Shown here: piece after piece, positions 12,208 to 24,200 of the stretch | How the letters are laid out: the number at the start of each line of letters is the position of its first letter | How positions within the stretch are numbered: position 1 is the first letter of the stretch | NCBI GenBank assembly: GCA_947846985.1 | Contig: CANTUZ010000010.1 | Location: 22,677,095-22,741,094, forward strand | From: Fratercula arctica | Lineage: Eukaryota; Chordata; Aves; Charadriiformes; Alcidae | Length of the DNA: 64,000 nt | Reading direction: 5' to 3' | Program-made: the position numbers and the translations under genes | Notes under the pieces: model-generated | The model's input: the letters and a program-made list of their open reading frames with translations, nothing else | Database searches by the model: none | Told to the model about the DNA's origin: nothing

Positions 12208-15200
12208 GTACTGTATGTCCACTCCTTGGGCTACATTCTTACCGTGGGCTGGTGCAATCCATTATGCTGCTCTGTAATGGACAGCTTCACAGGCATGGAA
12301 ATTAGTTCCTAATTTCTTTTCTGTCACCTTCCCGCTCAGCCCACTGTCCTCAGTGTCTCTGTTTCATAAGCTCAGTTCCCTAGCCCCAGAAATAGCTTGG
12401 TAACATGCAGCGCCTAGTGTTGTATAGGCTGCAATGTCACTTACTGACAGATAGTCTGATTAATATAGCGGCTTGTGTTGTGAGGCAGGTTCTCATTCTT
12501 GACTTCCCGTCTTCCATTCTGGTGAGAGTTAGGGGTAGCAAGTGGAGTGCATGGTTGTAATGAACCAATTAAAGCCACAGTCTAAATGCAGTCTAATATG
12601 ACAATTCTGGTGCATATCCTGCAAGTGACTCTGAAGAGCTTGGATCATGGCTTACTGTCTGAAAAACAGCATTTCTTAGTATAACATCCCCTCGGATGAA
12701 AAAAGTCTAAGTTTCTTCCTTCGTTTCTGTATAGAATGGGGCTGTGCTGCTTGAGGGAAAAGATTGATAGAATTAAAACTAAATAATTTTGTAAATCTAG
12801 CTTTAATCAGTTTATAAATCTAGCTGATAAATATGGAATTTTATCAGCTTACATGCATGTATCTATGCTGGTGCAAGCTGTAACAGAAGCCACCTGCCCA
12901 GTTACTCCATGACTGGAAGATGCTTCTGAAAACCATTCAGGACCGTGAAAATGACAGATGATAATTTATCTATTAGTTGCAATGACAATAAAATAACTCG
13001 AAAAGGAACTTAATGAAGTAAGTGTTCTTATGTTGTGAACCTGCATGTTGTAATACCTTTTCTCTTAGGTGCAGACAACAGTTTATATTATCATGAAATG
13101 TAAACTAGATGGTGAAGTGAAAACTGAAGTCGAGTTCTCTCCAGAGAATGCATCGTCTGTGCGTGTGCGGGCTGAGATGGAGAATGAGTACACAATCTCT
13201 GTGGAGGCTCCAAGTAAGCTGGTCTGAGTTTTCCTCCCACTCCTCCCTCCATTGCTTCCTCTCTATCTCAACCTGCCTGTTCTGAAAAGTGCCAGAGGGA
13301 TAAGGGTAAAGGTTGATATGTAGGAAAACTTGAGGCCAGGAAATCTTGAACTTGCATTCTCATCTGTGATACTTTTGTGATGAGGAACTGAAATAGACTG
13401 CTGCCTGGGGGCTCTGTTTTCCCCTCAGCAGCGGCAGGGTTGAAGTGTGAAAACACCTTACTGGGAGTTCTGAGCTTGCAGCTTGTAAAGCACTGTGAAC
13501 TTAACTGCGTATTATAACGACCACCACGTTAGCATGGGCAGGGCACCAAGAGAAGGTAAGTGCCAGTAAATAATAGCATGGCTATAACGGCATGTGCTTA
13601 ATGTGCAATGATCTCTCTGTGATCAGAGCTGAAACTATTTATCCTGGCTTGCCTTTTAATTTAGGTATGTTCTGTCACTCTAGATATTTACATTTACAAA
13701 ACTTTAGGTTGTCTAAACTTTAGGTTCACTAAACTTTAAGGGCAAGATTTCAGAGCCTTACAGATTGATAGTGGTTTCCCAGCGTGATTTTATTTAATCT
13801 GCTTTGGTCTGTTCTCTTGAAGAGTCATTGTGCCAGCTCTGAGAATAGAGACTAATAGTCATGTATAGCAACTCTCGTAAAGTCAGTGGGGTGGATTGAT
13901 TTAAAGAAGGTGATATAAAAATGTTCAACTTAATCTGTCTCAAATCAAGACTTGTAGTTTAAACATGGACCTGGAAACTGACTTGCACTTTGAATTATAA
14001 ACATGACCTTCACCTTGGTGGAGTGTACAACTATCTAAGCTCTGCAGTTGCAGTTTCTAACAGTAAGAGAAATATATTTTTAATTCCTTTCATGACTGTA
14101 ACTATTTCATCATTTCCTGAGTCGTTAACAGCCGAGCATATATACAGGGAAAGATTAATTTCAGTGGGATTCAAAATATTTGTGTTTCAAAGAGAAAGTT
14201 CAAACCTATGAATGCACACTGGACAAAACATCAAGAAGCTCCCAAGGTGCATGTAAGAGATAAATCCTGTCCATGGATAGAGTTGCAAAGCTAGAATTCT
14301 TTTAAGTTGATTTCGTTCAGAGACTAGCGAGGCTGACAGGGGTCGCAGAATCCCTAGTAACTTTTCTATTTTCTCCCCCCACTATTCTCCAGCTGTCATA
14401 TTTTATGGCATGGTTTAGAGACTGATCCAGAGAAAGCCAGAGGTGGAGAGGTGTGAGGCTTTCTAGTTTGACGTGGTCTGTTGTTAACATCAATGGTCCA
14501 GACTAGTGTTAGCAGAGGACCTAGCAGGTCACAGATGATGTGCATGGACATGGCTATGAGAAGGTAATTCCAAAGTACTTTCCTACCTAGTGTTCAGAAC
14601 AACATCATCTCCTTTTTTTCATGACTTTGCATGAACTCAATACAAGAGAAACTGTTTTGGTATCCAGCTGGCAGTATCTCCAAACTCCTCCTATCCTCGG
14701 GGTATTTGATGCAGGCTTATTCTCATTGTTTGCTCTTAATGGTGATTTCTTCTCTTTCTTTTCAAAGATTTAACCTCTGGGACAGTGCCTCTGCAGATAT
14801 ATTCAGGGGACTTGATGGTGGGAGAAACAAGTGTCACTTATCATACCGACATGGAGGAAATCAGCAGTCTGTTGGTTAATGCGGCCAACCCAGTACAGTT
14901 CATGTGCCAGGTAATAACACTAGCAAACAGTTGCTTTGGAAACCAGCTCTATCAGAGGCTACACAAGTGGACATAAGCAAAAGCGCTTGCCATGAAGTAG
15001 CTCTTCTGAATTGAAGAAATACAAGTTTATTTAGGGATTTAATCTTAACATTCCCTTTTGTCAAAAGCATGGGTGCTTTTTCTGTCTCTGGAGCAAATAG
15101 CTGGCTAAGGTGCCTCAGCCTATCTAACTAACAAAAAAAAATGCAGTCAATCAACACTCACATTTAGACCTCGATGACTTGAAAAGATTGGAATGACAGA

Positions 15201-18200
15201 ACTTGATATAACAGAAAGTATCATACAGAAATAAATTGTTTAGAAATTTGTACCTAAGCGTTATTGGAAAAGATGTGAGAAATCAGCAAAGATTCATACT
15301 AGCTGAATGAAGTAGAGTAACAAAAAATGATTTGTTTATTCATAGAATAATAGAATGGGTTGGGTTGGAAGGAACCTTAAAGATCATCTAGTTCCAACCC
15401 TGCTGCCATGGGCAGGGACACCTTCCACTAGACCACGTCACTCAAAGCCCCATCCAGCCTGGTCTTGAAAACCTCCAGGGATGGGGCGTTCACAGCTTCC
15501 CTGGGCAACCTGTTCCGGTGTCTCACCACCCTCAGAGTAAAGAATTTCTTCCCAATATCTAATCTAAATCTACCCTCTCATTTTAAAACCATTACCCCTC
15601 ATCCTATCACTACACTTCCTTATAAAGAGTCCCTCCGTGTCTTTCCTATAGATTTAGAGGCAATTTAGAGACAAGGATGTCGTGCAGGACAGTCTCAAAT
15701 GCTTTGCACAGGTCAGATAGATGATGTCAGTTGCTCTCCCCTTACCCAGCAACACTGTAACCCTGTTGTAAGTGGCCACTAGATTCATCAGGCACGATTT
15801 ACCCTTAGTGAAGCCACACTGGCTGTCACCTGTCACCTCCTTATTTTCCGTGTGCTTTAGAATAATTTCCAGGAGGATCTGCTCCACGATCTTGCCTGAC
15901 AGAGGTGATTCTTAGCATGTATTTCTTTAAAGCCACTCCTGAGTTCTCATATTTTGCACAGTTGGGATACCTGAATGCTATCAGGGGGGTAAAGCGTGCA
16001 CAAGCAGTTCTCCAGATGTCTTGTCGTTGCTGCCTGCCTGCCTGCCTGCATGTCCCTGATCAGCCATGTAGGAGAAGCCTACAGAGTAATGTTAGTCACC
16101 AGCATACCTGGGACAGGGGGGACTGTCTTTCCCTTTCTTTTTGGTTCAAGCTGTGGAGCAGTTGGTACTGGGCTGTGCCTCTGATTGGGGAATAGGCATG
16201 CTTCACAGTCTTTGGCTAAGAACCAGTCCAAAAGCCAAACCCAGAGTGTACATCAAAGCAATTCAAAATGGAATAGCTCACACCTAGAACAGGAGTGACA
16301 CTTCATTGGAACAGTTTCTGTAGTAACATTAATACCTGTCAAGGAAGTCAGAATAACAGTTTTCTGTGCTTCCAGTTGCATGAGTGACTTTCTTATTGTA
16401 CTCTGTCTTCTCATGGAGCATACCGTTCTCATCTGCTCAGATTAATGATACTCTGTTTCTGGCCCACGAAAGCATTCATGTTTTTGCTTGACCTGAACAT
16501 TGCTGCCTTCAGTGTTTCTGTCTACTGTTTTCTGATACATGCTAAATAAAAAAACACCTTATAAATCTCACCTTAACTTAAGGTTAATTCACCTTAACTG
16601 AATCTCCAGACTCTCCCAAACAAAATCACTTTCCACTGTTATCTAGGCCTTTAAAATCGTGCCATACAGCATAGAAGCACTGGACAAACTGTTGACTGAG
16701 TCACTGAAGAAGAACATTCCTGCCAGTGGCTTGCACCTGTTTGGAATCAACCAGCTGGAAGAAGAAGATATGACAACAAGTAGGTTAAAAGATTTTTGGT
16801 TTTGTTTTAAACTTCATCTGTATCAGTTGTTTTACCTTGGAGCGCCTTAACACTGCAGTGTGTGGTACCTGTGCAGGTTGCCTCAAAAATCTTGTATCTC
16901 ATCCAGGAAGCTAAATTTCTGATGAAGCCTGTGGAAGGGGGATTGCCATCTAGATTGCGTGATCCTTTTTTTTATTACATGGATCAATCTCACTTTCTTG
17001 CACTGTGACAGATGCAGCTATGTAGACAGTGTCAAACACAACCAATGTGAAAAGATGATGCTCCCCAAAATGTCTCCCATATTTTCTCCCTTGTTCTTCT
17101 CCCAGTTCCACGTGGTAGTTCTCCCCAGCTCAGTCCTTTTCCCCCAACCCCATTACTCTACTCTAAGGTGCACAGTGGGCACTCAGCAGTTGGTGTGGCA
17201 CCGTGACATGATTTCCTTACAGCAGATGTATCCTACTGGAATGATGATCTAGGAGGTCCTTGCAAAACTCTGGTTCTACATATGTTAAGGTGTTACAGTG
17301 CCAGATTCCCTGCTAAATGTCATAGGACTCAAGCTTGGAGATGCACTAGGTGCCTCAGTTAATTTGTGCAGTTAGCTCCATTTTGAAACAGTATATATAC
17401 TTCTCAGGGTTTTCACACCTGCTTTGGTCTGTTTGCTAGAAATTTTGTGTCTCACCTACTAGCTCTATTGCTGCTAGAGAGAAACTTGGATTCTAATAGG
17501 CTGCTGTTCTCACAGATCAGAGGGATGAGGAGTTGCCAACACTGCTTCACTTTTCTGCAAGATATGGGCTGAAGAACCTCACCGCCTTGCTGCTTACGTG
17601 CCCTGGAGCGCTGCAGGCCTACAGTGTAGCTAACAAATATGGCCACTATCCAAACACCATAGCAGAGAAGCATGGCTTTAAGGACCTTCGCCAATTCATT
17701 GATGAATATGTGGTAAGAGGGAGCAGCAGTCCTTCTACATTGTTCCACAGCAGGTGTGGGCAGTAGCAGTGTTGGGGGAGCAGGAGTGATGTGGTAATGA
17801 AGGGCGCAATGTGGAGTGGTAAGGTGTAGAAGACAGACATCCAGCCACGCTGAAAGCTTGCAGGCTGGAGGGTTGGGTGCATCTCTGGAGCTGGGGAGGT
17901 TTTGGGGCTTTTGCACAGAGCAAATAAGATGTACGCAGAGACCGCCATGCTGGGTTTCCTTATCATCCATTCATCGATCCATCCATCTAATGGAGTTTCT
18001 GCAGGGATGTGACCAGTGCCTAGGGTATTCTTCTAACCTCTGATCTTGGCAAAACCGCAGCCCCTTCATTCCATTACTTTAGGGAGTAATATGGGAACAG
18101 AATATGTTTGAGAAGCTGCAGTCTGAGGTGCTGTATGACTGGATTGCTTATTAGCTCATTCACAGCTTATCTGTGTAGTCTGCCTGCTCCACTTGAAATC

Positions 18201-21200
18201 CATTTATTCCTGCACTAAGAAGCTGTCCATTCCCTGCTTGGTCTCTCTGGGAGCCCAATTCACAATTCAGTTCTCTTTGCGCTAACCCTATCCCCAGAAA
18301 AAAGCACTCTGACTTTTCCAGATTATAACATGGACCTGACTACAGCTGCACCAGGCAGTTGTTTCTGTGCTTGTGCATGGGGTTTATCTTTTCTTTTCCA
18401 TTTCAGTTGTTTCCAGCCTTTGTGCTTCAAAATAACAAGCAGCTCCTTGACTCAGATTACGTGAATTCTTAAGCAGATTTTATTTGCCTTTGCTTTCAGT
18501 TGAAAAGTCGTGTGTAATTGTGCCTAGTAGTTGTCTGAATGGTGGGTGATAGATCTGTCAGCTTTAGTGTGGTTCTGCCAGCCAATTGCAGTAGTGTTTA
18601 ACCCCTATTTAGGAGGCATGGGTGGTTCTTAGACTCAGGGCTTGCTTCTTCACATAAGCATGAATTTAGGGATGTACATTAGAGCTAAATAAAGGTCATT
18701 CCTTGTTCTCAGAGCAGGAGGGCTGCTGAAACTGTAAATTGTGTGATTAAAATCTTTGCATCGGGGTAAGTTAGAAATGTTTAGGAAGTCCTTCCAACTT
18801 CTTACTGTAGTACTGTGCTCCTCCTCTGTCCTCCTCCACCAGCACAATGACAGAGCTGTGTTGAGTGGGTCCTGCTTACTAACCATCAAGTTATCTGTGT
18901 GGCTTAGTACCAGAGCACACAAATGATCTGCACCAGTGTGTCCACTGCAAGGTAGCAACTAGAAGCGCTACGGATTTAGTAGCAGTACCAGAGTGGATAT
19001 CTGAAAATACCAATAAACCCCTCACCTAATTTTCTCTCTAGCAAAAGTTGCTCTGCGCCTTCCTAAAGCATCATGTGAGCTACCTGCCTGACACATTTTG
19101 ACTGTGGAGGGAAGCATGTGTAGACAATTTTGACACATGTCCTGTGGATTGAAGGCCCATGAGGTGGCAGTTACGGATGGAAGAATATCTTGTGGTACTG
19201 CAACTAGTTAAGATGGCTGTGCTTGTGACACAGCTGGAACTTGGGGAGGAGGCTAGGATGAAGCTTTATATTTTGCTCCCTTGCGTGCTTTGGTGAAGAC
19301 CTGCATGGTTTGGTGATACGCACTGCCCTCCCTCCCCACCCAGCCCATGTTACAAATACGTGAGAAAGGGTTCCACTGTCCTGTGAATCGAAAGTTGCCT
19401 GTGTTACATGAGCAGCTGCCTGCTGTGAGGTTTCCTGTTAATCTCACAGAAAAGGGTCTGCGTACTCCCACTCTGTGTGTTATGTGCTGCTGCTAATGCC
19501 AAGAAACTGAAACTGAATCTACACCAAAGCTAAAACTGCTTTCTTGTAAGCGCTCCGCATGTGGCAAGCTTTCCCCCTTATGGTCAGCTACACTTATCTG
19601 AAAATAGCCTTTGACAAGCGTTTATATTTTCAGAATGAGCTTTGCTTATATTCTAAGAGTTTGCAGACATCAGGTAGGACATGAAATTGAGGGGATGAGA
19701 GGCTGTAACGGCTATTCAGAGTATGTCAGCATCAACTTGTTTCACCTTCATTATGTCTTATTACAACATAGATCTTGAAGACTAGGCCTGCACAACTGTA
19801 GTGGGGATTTAATTCCTTTGAGAAGCCTTAGTTTTTGCAAATGGGCTACATTTAGAAGGTTTTTTCCATGAGCAATGGGAGAGTGAGATATCTTTTGCTT
19901 GCTTTGATTCTCCAGATTCTTTAAGTGAGACTTGAACGTTATTTTTTTTTGTCCTCCTTCCTCTCCAGGAAACTGCAGACATGCTGAAGAGCCACATTAA
20001 GGAAGAGCTGATGCAAGGCGAGGAGGATGAGTCTGTTTATGAGTCCATGGCTCATCTGTCCACTGATCTGTTAATGAAATGTTCCTTGAATCCTGGCTCC
20101 GATGAAGAGCTTTATGAATCCATGGCTGGATTTGTCCCTAGTGCCTCAGAAGATCTCTGTATGTATATTCATAGAATCACAGAATTGTAGGATAGTTTGG
20201 GTTGGAAGAGACCTATAAGGGTCATCTAGTCCAACTCCCCTGCAGTGAGCAGAGACATCTTCAACTAATCACGTTGCTCAGAGCCCCCATCCAAGAGGAC
20301 TAAGCTGGTCTGTCTCTCTTATACATAGTAGCGCCTCAGTTGAGTTTTAGAGTAAGGGCTGGTTATAGCTTTTCTGCTTTCACAACAAGGAAACCATGCT
20401 CCAGTTCTGATGTTGGCTGGCTGATAAAATTGCTCTAAACCTTTCTTGGATTGCCAATGTACAAGATCAAGAGCTATTTCCTCAGTGCTTTGAGGATGAA
20501 CTGAACCCTGAGCAAGTGAGTTAGCATTTGGAAGAGACCACATTTTTTGCCATGTCCTGCTTCTCCCTCCTGAGACCCAGGGAGGCAGGGACACTGACTT
20601 ACAGACACTGTTGGAAAAGAACACTATGTAAGATGTGATTTTATTGGCAACTGGGAAACTGAAAAACAAGTGCTGAGTTTCTACCTCAACCACTTGAGAA
20701 CAAAAGAAAGCAAATACCTTGAAATAGATGTACTGTGAAGATTATAGTTGAAAAATCGTTATTCTAATCCACTTGGTTTATTGCTAAAAGTATAGAGGTA
20801 ATTCTGATAAATATGCAGATATTTAACTTCTTCACCATGCCATTAATATTCAGTGCGGCCAATTGCAAATATCAAGTTAAGTACCTATGTTAATCACTTA
20901 GCTGCCTATTTGGTCTGACTTCATCCCACTGATACATTTTATAATTCCCATGATGAGCAGAGAATCTAGCTTATTGTGTGCTGCCTCAGGGGAGAAGCTT
21001 TCTTACTGAAACACAGACTATATCTGTCCTGGTCTGGTTTTCTCTTTCATATGATTTTATATGATATAATCCTCTTTTATATGTTGCTCCTCTTTTTAAA
21101 TGATGTTATAAAACACATTTTCATTGATTATGGAGTCCAGAAGACTTGATCAGATCTTTGCGTGAAATCATAAACTCTTCTCTGCAGTTTTGCTTGACTG

Positions 21201-24200
21201 CTGCAAGGATAGTTTTGCTACCAAACCCAGGACTATTCTGCCTTCAGGTGGAGATAAGCAGTAAGGCTGGTTGGACTCCTCAGTAACAAAGCAGCTGCTG
21301 TTCACGGTGATGGGAGTGAGAGTTTCTGGACGTTTGAAACTCTGCCTGCAATCAGCACACCTCTGAATGGGGCTGATTGACCAACTCTGTGGAGGGGTAA
21401 AAACATGCTTAAAAGCACTAAGATCAACTTGTCATCTTTGACCCCTGAAACATCCAGATCTCCCTGAAACTATGCAGGGGGTATTGATGCAAATAAAGCT
21501 CCCTGTAATTTACCACTTTTGAACTGGACTCCGAAAATATTTTCGTATTGGTTCAGATTTAGATCAGAATTGCTTCCTGTCAAGAAAAACATTTGCCAGC
21601 TCTGCAGACTGTTGGTGGAAGAACTAATTGTTTTAAGGTGCTTGTTTCTTTTTCCCTGCTGAAGATCACCACTTCCCTCAGTGTGCTCAGTTGCTTGCAT
21701 GCATGTCCTCTTGCCCGTTTCTGTCAGACAGGCCACATTAAGTTAAACAGTTCAAGTACATAGATTTTACTACCCTCACTTACTCTGACTGACAGATCTC
21801 AGGAGGAGTTTGGCTGGTGTTTTGGATGAATACACAAAACGGAGCTTGCTTGGCTGACAGGCATGGAGATGGAGAGCCAGGAAAAGCTGCCATGGGATGG
21901 GAAGGGTTGTGCATTTGCAGCCTAAGTCAGGCTGCTTTCCTTAAGCCTGCTCAGTAGCAAAGGCCCAACAGGCATTTGTCCTTTAGGGGGAGCTTTTGCA
22001 AGCACAGCCACATCAGCAGGGTGGCAGAGGTCTCTGGGAACAGCAGCAGAAAGTTCTGGTGTGCAAAAGCACTGGAGGCTCTGCAGGGCTAGTAGGATTA
22101 GAAAGGTAAAAACCCAAGCTGTCCCTAAAAGTAGGTACTTAAAATTCCTTTACTGAAAAGCAGAGCTGAATGAGTTTGCGTTTTAAAATGTTTTCCTCAT
22201 TGGTAAGATGATGTATATGGCTTATCTGTAATACCTCAGCAAGGAATGTGTTTCCTGCTTCTTCTGGAGCTGTCCCAGTGTATTGCTCCTGCACACAAAT
22301 CTCTGTTACCTTGCATTCAGGAGTCTTTTACTGAAAATCTCTGGGTTTCTTATGTAGTCTGTTAGACTTTGTCTGAAGAATATTTACAACTTATCTGAGG
22401 AGTGCTTAAAATCTACCTACATTGTAACGGGTAAGGTTAGATTGGCACAATGCTCGACACTTAGATTGGTTCTCTCAAAGTGAAGTTGTTTCAATATTAT
22501 TTAGAATACCAGCACGCAGGCAAACCCTCACTGAAATTAGTCGGAGTGCTGGCTGGTTTAGAAGTGCCATCACAAATAAAGGCTTCAAGCTTTTGTACAG
22601 ACTTAGAGATTTGTGAGGATGAAGAACTCTCTAGGAAATTATAAATGACTGAGATACTTTCTCCAGGTCAGAGTAGCCCTTATGTGAGTAGTTAAGGCTG
22701 TGGTGTAGAGGACAATACCTGGATTATTTTAAGTGTAGCCATACTGTGACAGCATGCCCATTTATTGTGATCAAGATGTGCTTCCGCCAGTTTTTCAGAG
22801 ACTGATTGAAGGAAGGTTAGATACCGTAGGGTCAATTTGTCTGACAGGAACTGTTTTGAGATAAGGTAACAGGACTGGAGCAGTTGTAATGAGTTAAAAG
22901 TAGTAGCAAATACTAGAATATTAGATCATTCTGTTAGTTCTTGTATTCTTCATCCTGCTTCTGACTTTTCAATGCATTTTTATTTGTTCTTTTCTCTCTG
23001 CATTTGATCCTGGGTAAACATTTACAGAGAAAGCACAGAAGCTGTGCAAGGGCCCAATTTTGCTTAAGCTGATGCCGCATAAGAGTTGCACACACCTGTG
23101 TTGAATTGCTAGTTGTCCCTTTAAGTTTTGAGATAAATGATGGAATTTAAAAAAAAAAAATGGAAAAGGTTTTGTTCATCTACAGAACACTGCCTCCCCT
23201 TCTGCTGGAGGGGAGCATTCTTTCCCAGGGAGGTCTTAATGCCCTGAGCAGTGTAGATCATAAAGTACTCCTAACCAAATCAGTGGGAACTTACTAGCTC
23301 CTGCTGTTACCTTGTTTGCTCTTCTTTAATAATGAGATTGAATTGCCTTATTTAATGTTTTATCATTAATCTAATTGTTCTCACTTCAGAAGAGCACTTC
23401 CCTCTTATGACACTTTTCAAATACCTGTAAAGTCAAACATAGTTTTCCAGAATATGCTCCAGGTTGGTGCAGGTTGCAGCTAAATGTCACTTAGCTGAAT
23501 CACTCACACACTGTAACAAACAGCAGCTGAGCAGCTAAAACGGAGAGTTATCTCCGTCATATCAGTCTGGTACTATGAATACAGCATCGGATTAAGTGCT
23601 TTGCCTTTCCTGCTTTCCTTTCACCAGCACCTCCTGCTATTTTTTTGCAAAACAGTATTTTGAGTAGGCTGGAGTTATGTGCAGGAGGGGCTCTGAGAGC
23701 AAGGACTCTTGAAAGTGCTGAAAACCTGCTTGATTTGTGTGACTATTAAACTGCCTGGTTTGTGCGTGTTACGATGCTGTTTTACTTGGGGAAAGAGTTA
23801 GGCTGAATTTCCTCTGTCCAAGGTCAGACAGTGGCAGAGGCCAAGGGCTGGTGGAAACAAGTCTGGACTCTTAGCACTGTTTGCGTATCTACGAACTGAC
23901 ACTCAGACCCTAGATAGTGTGAGTTTCATGCAGAGATTTAATCCTTTTTCCTAGAGAATTTTAGCTGACTAAAATCTATTGTCCTGTAATTCGCAGATCT
24001 CCAACACCTAAAGAGTAGATGTTAGTTCACATATAAATAAGTTGTGATGCCCTTACTCACTTGCATATCCTCTCCCTCCTCCACCACTTTTATTCTCTTG
24101 AGACCAAGCTTACAACACTGTCCTCTTTGTTTTGTTTCTTTTTTTTTTTTCCTTAGTTAATGCAAGAAACAGCAGCCTCCTTGTTATCCTTGAGCAAACT

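Larger units (their letters stand above)
14911..16646 (+). other. PIK3AP1: PIK3AP1 intron C-D
   Basis: A 1736 bp intron whose middle third is CR1 sequence (15341-15906), with a TGCC repeat at 16031. The remainder holds nothing recognisable. Confidence 0.85.

Noticed and set aside
17452..17970. Minus-strand open frame over PIK3AP1 exon E
   Set aside because: Shadow of the conserved ankyrin exon on the opposite strand.
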